Source: Azadirachta indica
Taxonomy: Eukaryota > Streptophyta > Magnoliopsida > Sapindales > Meliaceae
Reading direction: 5' to 3'
Length of the DNA stretch: 64,000 nt
NCBI GenBank assembly: GCA_022749755.1
Contig: CM040447.1
Span: 2,874,545-2,938,544 of the forward strand
Shown here: one piece after another, positions 1 to 12,628 of the stretch
How the letters are laid out: every line of letters starts with the position of its first letter
Numbering within the stretch: the first letter of the stretch is position 1
Program-made: the position numbers and the translations under genes
The notes under the pieces: model-generated
Told to the model about the DNA's origin: nothing
What the model saw: the letters and a program-made list of their open reading frames with translations, nothing else
The model's database searches: none

Positions 1-44
1 GAATGATTACATAAGGTAACAAGATCCAAACGTATGAGACATAC

Positions 45-3000
45 CTTAACAAATGGCTCTTCAATTGACCTCCTCTGTCCAGGTTCAGGAAGTAAAGATG
101 GATTTGAGCACTCAACCTTCAAGAATGTTGTTATGAGGAATAGTAATAAGAAAAACGAGCTTAACGTGATACACATATGCCTAAATAAATTTGGAATTGA
201 TAATACTCAACATTTGGACTACCATAAATTTGTGATACCGTTTTTGTACGTTTTTCTTTCTGTTTAACCTAATATTCAACAGGATATTAGAATCGGGTTG
301 AACAGTGATCTTGGTTTTGAATCCCCTATTGTATTATAACAATTTTTATTTGTGTATTTATTTATGTCTGTAATTTATCCATGTGTTGTGTACCTAAGGG
401 AGCAAATTGTAGCTTAAATATTATCAAACTCTTATCCATAATTTTAAGTTTTGCAGGTAATGGTAATTTAACATCCTATACATATGAATCATTAAAACAA
501 AATATATATTATATGATTGAAGAGACAAGAACCCACCATTTACTTTACTTCTGCAACAACTGTATAGAATTAAATAATGCATTGAAAAGAACTCTCATGA
601 TAGATAACACTAAGAAATGTTGTCGGCAATGAATAACCAAGTCCAATCACCCCTTTAGCATCTTAATGTGAGTATGGGCATTCAGTCACCAACTTCAATG
701 ATATAGGATTTTCTATATTGGACTGTTCCATTTTTCATATTAATATAACAGATTCCTCAAAAGATTTGAGAAATATTCCACTTGAAAAAATAATGTAAGA
801 AATTTCTAAAATGATTAGACAGATAAAGAATTATACTTAAAAACCAGTGGACAGAGGCACTCACTCATGAGATTTTCCCTGAAGGACCTTTCCATTTGAA
901 AAAATGATACAACAAATTTTTAAGAGATTGGAAAAGAAAAATGTTCCACTTGAAATAATAATGTAAGAAATTTCTTGAAAGATGACACTTAACAACCTCT
1001 TGAGTAATCCCAAAATCTTAATCCCATGAGGTGTCTAACAATAATAGTATTTTAACTTCTACAAACCTCCTCACATGCATGTCAGAATTTAATTAATGGA
1101 CTTGACATGAGAATTCGAGCATAAAAACACATGCTAATAATTAAATTATTCAATGAAGGAATTTTTATGATTCGAACACAAGACTCTCAATGAAAGAGGC
1201 TCTTATCATCTTGAGTTATTACGAAGTCAAAAAGCTTAAATGATTGAAAAAGGTCCAACAAAATTTAACTTTTAACTGTGAGAAGTCTAAGATATTACAT
1301 TTCTCCACAACCACCATTCATGGACAATGTATAATTCTACAATAGAGGTAAGTAGGCCTTAATTCTTGTAATGAAGCATGACGATACAGAATTGGTTATA
1401 CGTGATCCTAAATTATTTTATTGTTTTCCTAGATCCTTGAGACACTGCATAACCGTGACCGTCATAGCTGAAAGATCCAAATCCATTTAACATGTGAAGA
1501 TATAAAAGCAAACAGATACAAGTTCAGGATTGAGAAGAAATTACAGTATCACCATTAACGCAGTTCACTCTGTACACAACACTTGGTGCAGTTGTTATTA
1601 GGCTCAGATTGTATTCCCTCTCAAGTCTTTCCTGCAACAAAATGTTTTTCAGGGTCAACAAAACTTTTCCAAATTCTCTACAACTTACAAATCATGGGTT
1701 ATAGAAAATAAGAACGCTAAAGAAAGAGCAAAAAGTTTAAAACGAGGATAAACCTGAACAATTTCCATGTGAAGCAGACCCAAAAACCCACATCTAAACC
1801 CAAAACCCATGGCACTTGAAGTCTCAGGCTCAAACTGCAAAATTAGGATCACAACAAGATGAAGCAATGCATCTGTTTAGTAATACACCAAAAGTCAGCT
1901 GATACCAGATCAATATCATACATTTATTGCAAATGATGTAAGTGACAATAGTAATGAACTCTATAAACTCAAATCACTAGACAAAAGACACAGATAAGGC
2001 ACTCCACAAGCATCTCACAGTATAGTCTCAATAGTATCTCCTACTATTGCATCCTAAATATAAAGGGATAATAATTCAAGTCAAAAGTATTTAGAAAAGA
2101 GTGATACTAAACATCCCAAAACTTATCCGGAAAATGATCCTGAATGACATGGCAACTGGGGTGGCACCCAATAATTAGATGATGAAATTTTACAATTTCC
2201 AAGATTACTTGGTGCACATTTCAATTATCCACAAAATCAGTACCATGTCATTAGGGATGTATTTTTTGGGATAAAGTTTTTGGATATCTGGGATTAGTCT
2301 GTAAGAATTTAGATACTACCAAGTCAACCTCAACTAATTTACATTTTTAACAATCAATACTTGGAAACTACTTGAAGGCTATGCATGATTAATCACACGA
2401 AAAGAAACTAAACCAGACACTAACAACTCTTGAAATGGTGCTTCTAGCAAATTATTAAGCATCAATATTCTTAAAATAGGCATCCGTCTATATAGCATAA
2501 TAGCAATTTAGTTACCTTCAGGGCAGCATCATTAAGTTGTAGCTTTTCCAATGCATCACGTAGTTCGGAAAACCTGCCAATAAAATAGAGAAGGACAAAT
2601 GATACTATAGCATTGGCATCAACAAAGTTATATTTATCATACCAGAAAGCCAAAAAGAACAAGCAGGAGAATTTTACTGGTCAGCGTCAACCGGAAACAA
2701 GCCACAGAATACCATTGGAGTGGCTTCCTCATATCCAGGCAATGAGTTCTCTGCCCTTCTATTAAAGTGTGTAATAGTGTCACCCACTCTAGCATCTGCC
2801 ACAGATCTTATAGAAGCTGAAAGGTACCCAACCTACAATAAAGACCCAGTTAACTGGGAGAAGGATTGGCTAAAAAAAAAAAAAAAAGAAAAAAAAGAAT
2901 TTTGCGCTATAAATACAATTTTTTGACATCTGGACTCCCAGACCATAAAATACATTTAGACTTGAATTCTCAGCCCTTGGATACCAAAAAATAAAAAAAG

Positions 3001-6000
3001 AACTGGGTTGGATTAAGACAAAAAAATAAGTAGCATTGGTAATATTGTTTTATGATGCATTATTGTGAAGAGTTTAATTAATCAACTGTTCTAGAAATTC
3101 ACATGATTTTTAAAAGTCTCTGGAAAATCAATCAGGATCTGGTTGATGTCTATGAGATCAAGTTGGATGTGAGTCTGGACATATTATCTCTGTTTATATT
3201 GTTTCCAAGGCATAAAAAGAGGTTTGTTTTCTGTACAAACTTCTGCATAGCATACATTCTGAGTTTGCAAGCGAGGAGAGGAGTACAAAAATCAGACTTC
3301 ACAAAAACCCTCCAACAACACATTGTATGGGAAATAAATGAAGCAGAATTGTTTTACCTCACCTGCTTGAAGCTCTTCCACTTGCATCTGATTGGGGGAT
3401 AACACACCAATTTCATCCGCATAATAATCCTGAAGGTTATTACAAAGTTAACATAAAGTTTGAAAATCTTTCCAACTAAGCACATACACGTAAACAGATC
3501 TACATACTGTTAATTACCATGTCTACTTTAGATCTTTCTAATATATGAGCAGTTCCATTTTACAGGTTTACAAAGAAGTATGATTGTGTAGGACCACGTA
3601 TACCTAGTTATTTTTTGTTAAGCTATCCCACAAATCTTCAGATTATGAGGAGAAAAAAAAGAAAGTGATTGAAAACAGTAGTTTACCTTCCCACTGGCCA
3701 TAAAATAAACTCTGTCACCTTTCTTTATAGTCCCATCAATCACTCGAAAATATACAATTACTCCTCGATATGGATCATAATAACTGTAGAAGCATGCAAA
3801 ACCAAAAAGTAGACATAAAAGTAAATTTGTCATGGGACTAAACATTGTAATATCACATATGAGGGGTAGAATTTCTTTGAAAAATATTTACAGGAAATTG
3901 AGAATTTTCTGTAGGCAACATCAGCTCAATTAGGCATGTCAGAATAATAATTTTAGTAAGCGTGAAGAAAGCTCATTTCATCAGGAAGGCTTACTTAGAT
4001 AATCCTCTTATCAGACAGACTTTTATTATGAATAATATGCATAATTAATCAATCAAAGTCAGAAACTTTTAGAAGAAAACCTCATACACTGACATGCATG
4101 ATATTTGATAACGATCAAATGGGTGAACGCAAATAAAAACTTTTAGAAGAAAACCTCATACACTGACATGCATGATATTTGATAACAAATTATGTCCCAA
4201 TAGTAGAATCAAAAGAAGAATCGATAGTAACAATTATAGTGAAATAATGCTATTCACTAGAGTACATAAAAACATAATTGGAGCAGCAAGGTCAGTTCCA
4301 CTTTATCAAACCACTAGTTGGACAGTTAATAAAAAATGTCCTATTAAAATGAGTAAGTCCAAAACGATGTTTTTAAGGCTGATGGCTGGGAATAGAAGAA
4401 AAGAAGGATAACAAATAAAGGTTCATTGAGATAGTTTGGACATGTAGGGCATATACTTACTGATGCTTCAATACAAATCAGTAACTTGATTAAAGTGGTA
4501 GGAATAAAAAGAAAAGAAGCTAATTGCCATGAGCAGAATAGTTAAGAAAGATCACCATTTTACAAGATATATGATAGAATGAAGGGAGGAAAAACAATTT
4601 ATGCAGCCAACTCTGACTAGCTTGTAACTAAGGTTTGTTTCAGGTCAGCTGAGTTTCAATGTTGATGATGAGGGCCAAATCAGATACATACCTGTCAAAT
4701 ATTAAAGCTCTCAAAGGACATCCAGCAGTATCAGAGGGTGGAGGAATCCTTTTAACAATTGCATTCAGAATTTCACCAATACCAATTCCCTCCTAACAAA
4801 AGAACAGCAGCTCAATGAAGTACAAAGAAGTACAGAGATTGCCATGAACATTAGTGCCAAATGTCATGCAACTAACCTTTGCAGAGCAGAGAATTGCGTT
4901 GCTACAATCTAGCCCAACAACCTACACAGAAGATGTGTGACCTTAGCACTAGTTTTGAATCCATATCTGCAGTAACCTATTTCATCCACTTTCTGGTCCT
5001 AATAGGACCACAATCAGTGATAAGACAAATTATATATGTATATATGTCTTTGTACATGTGTCAGTAAGCTTAAGAAAAACCAGAAGTGAGCAATATGAAT
5101 GTATGAACACCAACATCAATTCTCAAACATGAACTGCAGTTGTCCTCTTTGATTGTTTTAGGATAATGAAAATAACTGCAATCTAACTGCTAGAAATTTG
5201 GATGTGAAGTAGAAGTATTTGCAATGTGAATGAAAAGTTTACACACTATTATCATTGCGTTAAATATTGAATAACCATTAATCCAGAACGCCCATTGCTT
5301 ATACAAGAGCACCAAAAAGTAGTATTAAGGCTCCAAATGTCTCCATATGTAGCCAAATTTAATTACTACAAGTCAAGTGGATTCAAACAAGTCCCCTCAT
5401 TGTAAATCTCAGCTTTTGACTGTTTGTTAAAGCTATTTGCGTAATTTTTGTTTTCCCTTGAAGGGTTTTTTGCCGATTGTTTAGACATTCAGTCTACATC
5501 ACAAATGCAAAATATTTTATTTTTCCTTTCTTTTACACTACTAAAACATTTTTTCAATTTTCAGTTTCTCATCAAAAAATAATATGCAACCCAAACATAG
5601 CCCCACCTCGCCTATGCTCCAACTTAATAACATGAGAAATATTTCAGTATGCAAACACAAGAATTCTTAGTTAAAAATGCTCTGATACTATTTCAATAAT
5701 CATTGGTGAAAAAGTTTAAGCCAACAGAAAAGAGGACATTAATTCTAAAATGCTAATAATAAAACAAATAGGTAACAGCTTATCAATATGAAAACCAAAA
5801 TTTGGAAGTGATATGACAAAATTATATTAGCTTTTGCAATATTTGTGACATATAAAAGTCAGCAACAAACCAATTTTAATCACACACCCATTAATCTAAT
5901 GGAACCTGCTTTTTGTGCACCAACCTCTTCAATCTCCTGAACTACACGTTCTGGTTCAGCACCTGGAAGATCTATTTTGTTCAAAACCTGCAACAGATCA

Positions 6001-9000
6001 CAATATTCTATCTCCAATTATCGACAAATAAATTAGCATACATTCTCCAATCCAAATATCATAATAAGTATAAATGAAAAACTCACAATACCAATCACAA
6101 GCCCAAAACAAGTTATATTTAGTTAATCAAAGATATACACGGCTCTCAGTTTAAACAGTATGTCCTTCGCGCGCAACTATATCAGGATTTGTATGAGCAC
6201 CACCAGTATCAAAAGCATAGTCAAAACAATTTTTCAGTGATGGTCTCCAACAAACCACATTATCCGGATATCATGCTATCACCATCAATTATTTAGTCAA
6301 CACTTTTGCCATTTTTAAGCCCTTCCCACCCTCAGTTCCCCTCCAGCTCCGCAGGCTCACAAACCCCCCATCTCCTTTTCAAAAAGGGTCAAAACAAGAC
6401 CAATGCATAGATAATGTATTTCCAAACATTTTCCCATTTCTTGGAATTGTCTCCATCATCATGATTTTTCTAATTTCTTGAGCTAAAATTGTGATCAACA
6501 AGTATTGCTATTTGAGTAGAAAAGGAGCCCAAGGACTTCCACTTTTTAAAGAAAAAAATGCAAAAAATTTAAACTAATAAACATTTAAGAAATTAACAAG
6601 ACAAGGCACAATGGCCTACTTACAGGGATAATTTCAAGATTGTTTTCCAAGGCCAAATAAACATTAGCCAGTGTCTGGGCTTCCACTCCCTATAAAATAG
6701 ACAGAATAACACAATTAGCTATGCAAATGAAGTGTGTAATAATTGTAACGGCAGTGGTGGTGGTGGTTGTACTAGTATTAAAGCATAGATTCATTTGTAA
6801 ACAAATGTATTACAGGAATCTCAGTATGCTTCTATCTAAGTAAAAGTTTAATTATATCTACCATAAGAAGAATGTCTATGAAGTTTGATTTCTAAAACCA
6901 TACAAGTAACAAATCAAAAGATATGTGAAGTAGAATATGTAACAGTTTACCTGAGAAGCATCTACAACAAGGAGAGCACCCTCACACGCAGCAAGAGAAC
7001 GAGAAACCTGCACATAAATGAAATGACAAAATGCACGTAAGGTGTATCTTAGACAAAATTAATGTATTCAGTACTCACTTTCTGCATAAGCCAAGACTTG
7101 GATGAACAAAATAGAATGTAATCAGTACTCTTGCAAACAAGCCCAATATTAAAGCAGGGCTTCACTACTGTACAAATGAGATTTCAAATCTTTTGTTAAA
7201 TGTTTCAAGTTTTATGTTAAATATTTCAAGTTCTGTATTTGAATTTACAGGGTTTCAAGTTTTGTAATTTTCAAGTTAGGGTTTCAAATTCAGTATTGGA
7301 GTTTTCAAATTTAGTGTAAGAGGTTTCAAGTTTTGTGTTGATGGTAATGTTACATTGATGCCAGTCTCATAAAACTAAGTAATTATGGTTCATTATCAGT
7401 AGCAAAAATCAAAATCAAGACAAGTAATATCAATAACAATATGGACAAGAGGCAACAATATATTCAACAATAACATCATACTCTAATAAAGTCAATAACA
7501 TTCATGGCATCAAAAGGCTTATTACAAGGATCCAAACATATATTCGACTAATATTCTAACATTAGATAGTACATTATGGAAATTCAAAAGCAAGAACCTT
7601 GACCAACTTGAAACTGCTACTAGTTGAGTAACCACTAATTCCAAAAGCTTGAGTATATAGGAAATAATCCAACAGTGGTATTCAAATTCCGTAGGTTATT
7701 AAATTAGGTATACATTCAGAAGAGATATTGGAAATATAAAAATAATAGTGATATAATTGAATTGTTCCAAATCAATCCAAATGCATGTATGGGGTTCTTA
7801 CAGATTATGAATAAATAATTTGTTTCATAATCTACCACCCGAAAAGCATTTAATGAATTTTCAGAAGAAGTGATTATGTCATCATCTATTTCTATCGTTC
7901 CCAAAAACGACTTGAGGTCCTTTTCAAAAATCTAATTATTTGGTAATATGTTTTGCAAGAAAAATCCAAATACACACAAAAATATTCAAATCCAAAACTA
8001 ATCTCTAATTAAATCAATCAATTCATAAATTTATTTAAATAAAGATTCAAACAAAACCATAAGAAAAAGGGTATGCCAATTATGTATTCCCTTTCCGATT
8101 GCAGCAATATCACCAATAATAAAGCTAGTGTGGACCTAGCATCACTATAGGCATCACTATAGACCTCCTTAAGGATGCCAAGGCAACAACAAAGGATTTG
8201 GCATCGGTGTTGTAGGCATGAGATAATTTCAGTCAAACCAATAGTGTTGCGTTATGCACCAAATGCCAACATTCTATAGACTATTAATTTTCAAAATTAG
8301 TAATTATACTCACGCATTTTGGGTCTTGAATACAATATGTTGGATGTATTATTACATCCATTTTCTTTTCGTAAGATAAATTTTGAAACATGCTACATAA
8401 AGGATGAAACACTAACGAAAATTTTGAAACTTCAAGCAAAATTTGAAATTTCAAAACTTGAAATACTTAACATAAAATTCAAACATGTAACACAACAATT
8501 TTAAAATAAATTTAACAATACACATATGTTCTAGTCAATCCGACATTTTTATACTTTACATATTTTCTTAAATTTAATATGTTAAAATTTCTATTTATTT
8601 TTAAATGTAACAATTTATGATATATTTATTGTATGTCTTCTTTTATAATTTTTTATCTTTGTAACATTATCTCGGCTTACATAGACATCTAAAAATTTAT
8701 AACATATTACTAGTTTATTGAGAAAAGAAAAAAGAAAAGAAAATATCTACATCATATTTCAAAGGTGATAATTCTATAATTTACAGTTTACCAAACACCT
8801 TGTTACTTTATTTCACAAGTGGAATATTATCACAGCAAAGTATAAGTAATTGTGATTGTGTCAAATTCACAGCAATTCCAAAGATGCCCCCAAATTTAAT
8901 CAAATATTGGCAACAGATGCATTTTCAAACAATATCTTGACCAGCTAATTTGTTATATTCATTTACCTCATAAGAGAAATCCACATGTCCCGGAGTATCA

Positions 9001-10391
9001 ATAAGATTCAAACAATATGGTTCATTTTCACATACAAAACGCATTCGAGCCGCCTGCCAGAAAGCAAATATCAAAATAAGTTGCAATATGAAAATTCAAG
9101 AAGGAGATTGAAATAACTGAAACAAAGGAAACATAAATCCCACCAATATATTACCAAAAATAAAAATGCAGAGTTAATTACATAAAATCAGCTATAGAAA
9201 TTCAAGCATAGCATTATCTAGTAGAAAAGGGCTATCATTCTACCAAAATCTAAAAAATTGATCTCTAGTCAATATCTCATCAAATTAAATTTGTATAACA
9301 TTGCCATCTAACATGTAGCACATATTATTAAAACTTACACCTGGAAAGTTTCTATTTTACTTGAAAAATTTGTACATAAAATAGGGATATCCAAATATCC
9401 AATTATGTTCCTCTACATCATTTTGGCAATCACAAACTGAAATTACTCATACTAGAGAATAATCTTTCCAGAGTATGAAAAATTCTGTGATATATCTTTT
9501 TCATTTAGGGCAAATACAAGAATAGTTTGTACATATCAACAAGAATGACAAAAACTCCAACAATTTGGTTTTCCTTTTATAAATATTACAAGAAAATAAC
9601 AAACATATCTCCGAACCCAATATGAGCAGAGTTTAAACCCCAGACCCCAAACCTCTCTTACAAGTCGAAGAAATTTTGACCAATTGAACCAACTATCATC
9701 CACAGCACAAAATCTAACTATTTAATAGGGAATTTGCTTGAATCATTTCTAGCATTTAATTTGAAATAAGAATAACACATAGATGCACACCTGTGCCCAA
9801 ACATAAATGCAATGCAAACAAATTGAAGCACTAACAAGCTATTCAAATTCAGCACAAAATTATACACACTAAAAAATATGTATAAAATAAACCTGTAGTT
9901 TTATAGTAATGCCTCTTTCTCTCTCCAAATCCATGTTATCCAAAAACTGTTCCTTCATTTCTCGCTTCTGAACAGTACCAGTCATTTGCAGTAATTTGTC
10001 TGCTAAAGTTGATTTTCCATGATCAATATGAGCTATAATACAGAAATTCCTTATATTCGATGCTGGAACCTACGTACAATTTTAAACAAAAAGCAGTCAA
10101 TTACAATAATTTCCTAAAATAATTCAAAAAATTAAAAAGGACAAGCAGAGAGAAAAAAACCTTTAACAGTCGGTCTTGTCCTACTTGAGCGGCGACCTCC
10201 ATATCTAACTGGCAAGAAACTCGAAAGCTGCGACGACTTACATTTTTAGATACAGAGAGAAATGAATTGTAATTACTGCGACGCTGCGTTTTAAAGAAAG
10301 ATTGCGTTGAGGGAAAATTTCTCTTCTTTATGGTCGGAGTGGATAAAACGACGAGTTTTGGAGGGGAAAGAAAACACAGCTCCGTAGCCAT
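45..10391 (-). CDS. GUF1: Translation factor GUF1 homolog, chloroplastic (elongation factor 4/LepA), 3' end outside window
   Basis: LepA-type GTPase that back-translocates ribosomes, here in the chloroplast. The exons were read by eye with GT-AG borders and all phases agree: 10161-10391, 9893-10069, 8967-9053, 6951-7007, 6624-6689, 5925-5987, 4877-4921, 4692-4792, 3687-3783, 3358-3429, 2678-2832, 2516-2573, 1754-1834, 1545-1631 and 45-116. Together they give 483 residues without a stop; the family is roughly 680, so about 200 C-terminal residues lie beyond base 1. Residues 1-60 are Ser/Arg rich and end RRSFRVSC, typical of a transit peptide. G motifs: AHIDHGKST 90-98, ERGIT 128-132, DTPGH 155-159, NKID 209-212, SAK 240-242. 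The following exons match LepA domain II and the domain with [19 protein letters not shown]. The start is the first ATG before the transit peptide. No disabling change is visible, so the gene is probably functional. Confidence 0.97.
117..1544 (-). other. GUF1 intron 14 with repeat remnants
   Basis: This 1.4-kb intron contains three imperfect direct copies of a motif around TTCCACTTGAAAAAATAATG near 778, 888 and 948. Near 1170-1215 there is a stretch with a tRNA B-box-like TTCGAACAC, a type often seen in old plant retroelement or SINE remnants. I see no coding segment; short open frames here are not conserved. Confidence 0.5.
4063..4186. repeat. 50-bp direct tandem duplication in GUF1 intron 8
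   Basis: Bases 4063-4112 and 4137-4186 are identical and separated by 24 bp (offset 74). Perfect identity suggests a recent duplication or slippage. It is intronic and does not touch a splice site. Confidence 0.9.
7202..8486. repeat. Inverted repeat arms within GUF1 intron 3
   Basis: The arm at 7202-7232 reappears as its reverse complement at about 8455-8486; both contain TTTTATGTTAA and ATTTCAAG. About 1.2 kb of AT-rich sequence lies between them. Both arms sit in wider stretches rich in TTTCAAGTTTTG-like words. This may be an old inverted-repeat transposon inserted in the 1959-bp intron, but no target duplication was identified. Confidence 0.5.
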
Positions 10392-11889
10392 TTGCTGCTG
10401 CTCCTACTGGTGTTTTCTCTAAACCGCGCTTTTAAATTGCTGTGTTCCGTTGTTTTGATAGCCACAAGAGGAGCCAGTAACAAGCAAACACGTCATCCAG
10501 TTTGGAATTCTCTGTGTAATATTGGGAAAAATTTTGAATAATTAGAAATTAGAGGGCAACTTCTTTAAGCCAAACCCAAACAATTATTTTATTGGGAAAT
10601 ATTTTTATAGCCCATATTTAGGTCTAATTTACATAAATAGCCATCTTGAAAATTTTCTTTCATAATTAGTCAAAAACAAGAATTAGACCAAAAATGCCCC
10701 TAAAACTATAAGACACTGAACATTTTCCAGTAAGAAGAAAGTTTATATTTTCTAGTAAAAATGCCTTTAATGTGACTGTTTTCTAGCACGAGATTGTTTT
10801 TTTCCCAATTTGAAAGTTCACACATTTTCTAATTAGAAAAAATGCCTATTTTCTAGTATTTAAAAATTCTTCTTACTAGAAGTGTAAACATTTTCTAGTA
10901 AGAAAAATTTGTATTTTCGAAAAGAAACTTTTTTTTGTTCTAGTGTTTATTTTTCTGTATTAAAAAGTGCCCATACTTTGATTAACATTTTATAGATACG
11001 GGGCATTTTTTATATGAAAATAGTCTGTTTGTCTAGTTATGAAAGAATTTTATGAAGGTGGCAACAAATATAGGCTAAATTGAATATTTTTTCAATTTTA
11101 TTTATAGTCAAATATTCAATTTTTAAACCAAAATGCCTCCATAGCCAAATGAAAAAAAATCAATTTTAAGTTTGTTCTTTCAAAATTAGCAAACCCTTAC
11201 ACGCATGCAAACGATGGCAAAGAATAGCAAAGTAATTAACTCATGTTGCATCAGTGAACGACAATAATGAGATAATCATAAACCAATAAAGAAATTGACT
11301 TTCGGGCGCGTAAAGGTTATGAAGTTTGAGTAATATTTTTTATTTTAAAAAACATATAAATCGATTTATGTTTAAATGCATTTGATTGAGTTAAAAAATA
11401 TGATTTTTTTTTATTGAAATAACATCTTTAATACTTATTTTATTTAAACAAATTTGAAATTGGTTTACTGAACCTAAATATAATGAATTATGTTAAATAG
11501 GTGAAATAGTTGTGATCAAAATTGTAGAGTGCATTTATGTTTACTCGAAAATAATTTTGAAGCAAATATCAAAGTTATTTTTTGAGCAAATATGTATCCT
11601 AGTGTTTGATTGAAAATTGCTTAATTTTAAGCAAACAAAATGCAACCACCATTGTTTTTCTTTTTAAAAAAAATTGCATTAATGTTATGCATTTTGGTAA
11701 TTGGATATTTTCTTTATTTTTGGTTGTATAAGAAAAATGGTTGTTGAAATTGCCATATACATAAGATTAAAGAAGTGGATTCGTTCAATGTAAATCTTTC
11801 TTCACAATAAAATCTACGGATGCTAGAAAAAATAAGAGAAAAATTGACAAATTCTTTGAGTTTAACCTTGAATTTTTTTGGGAGCCTTA
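10392..11889. other. Intergenic region upstream of GUF1
   Basis: This stretch separates the GUF1 start from the large MULE. Apart from the small TIR element at 10.6-11.1 kb it is AT-rich filler with homopolymer runs. I see no clear TATA box for GUF1 and no gene. Confidence 0.6.
10594..11097. mobile_element. Small non-autonomous TIR element (MULE-like MITE)
   Basis: The left end (about 10594-10710) and the reverse complement of the right end (about 10985-11097) align over roughly 100 bp. Shared blocks are a TAGCC...ATATTT word, TTCTTTCATAA and AAAAATGCCCC. The inside is AT-rich with many TTTTCTAGTA words and no coding capacity. A clean target duplication could not be fixed. It lies just upstream of the GUF1 promoter side. 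Confidence 0.6.
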
Positions 11890-11898
11890 TTCATTATA

Positions 11899-12017
11899 GG
11901 AAAATTTAGAAAAAATGTCCACTGTTCATCCCCACTTTTTTCAAATGAGCACTATTCAAAATTCTTTTCAAAAATGACCAATTGACTTTTTTTTGGATAA
12001 AATTACCCTTAACCTAA
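11899..12017 (+). repeat. MULE left terminal inverted repeat
   Basis: About 115 bp matching the reverse complement of the right end. Best conserved blocks are CAAAATTCTTTT and TGACTTTTTTTTGGA. Its outer edge is set by the 9-bp duplication that ends at 11898. Confidence 0.9.
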
Positions 12018-12628
12018 AAATTGAAACCTCATTTTTTCTTCTTTCTTTCTTCTCTCTTTCTTCTTTCTTCCGTATTCTCTCAATAAAATTTTTCTTCTCT
12101 AGTTTTTTCTACCACAAATTACTAACTAACCATTTGAATTGATGGAAATCAACCAACCATTTGTACAAACAGGTGGGTAATTTTAATTTGAAAAATAAAG
12201 AAAGAAAATTTATTAACAATGTAAAAATTGATGTTGTTTGTGTGTATTTTAAGATTATGGTGATAGAAATTGTTATTGAGGTGTATGTAGATTGTTTGAA
12301 TGTGTTTGATATAAATGATTGAGGGAGAAAATAAACATTGAGATTTTGCAAACAAATCTGCGACGTAGTTTCGATCATGAGTATTTTTTCACATGATCGA
12401 AACTAACTTTCGACCATGATGAAAAAATTGTCTGTGATCGAAAGTTACCTTCGATCAAGGATAAATGGCTGTGCTTGAAAATTATTTATGAGCATTATAA
12501 AATTTACCGTTTCCCCTCATTTTTAAGCAGAATTTGAGCAATTTTTATTATTCTTAAATGATGAAAAATTGTCTTTAGTTAGAATTGTGTATATAATATT
12601 GTTAACATTGCTGAGTTTTTGTATAGGT
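12018..12628. promoter_or_regulatory. MULE 5' region upstream of transposase, with TCGAAA dyad repeats
   Basis: About 600 bp between the left TIR and the transposase start. At 12365-12460 there are five copies of TTTCGATC/GATCGAAA-type words in alternating orientation, for example TTTCGATCATG followed by CATGATCGAAA. The same words occur upstream of the Ulp1-like gene and between the two genes, so this may be a regulatory or transposase-binding zone; that role is inference. Overlapping minus-strand open frames here look spurious. Confidence 0.5.

Noticed and set aside
3103..3402. 99-codon plus-strand ORF inside GUF1
   Set aside because: It overlaps GUF1 exon 10 and intron 10 in antisense; no domain.
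12109..12378. Two overlapping minus-strand ORFs of 89 and 68 codons
   Set aside because: Composition is Ile/Thr/Phe rich from AT-rich DNA, and they lie in the MULE 5' region opposite the transposase with no recognisable domain.
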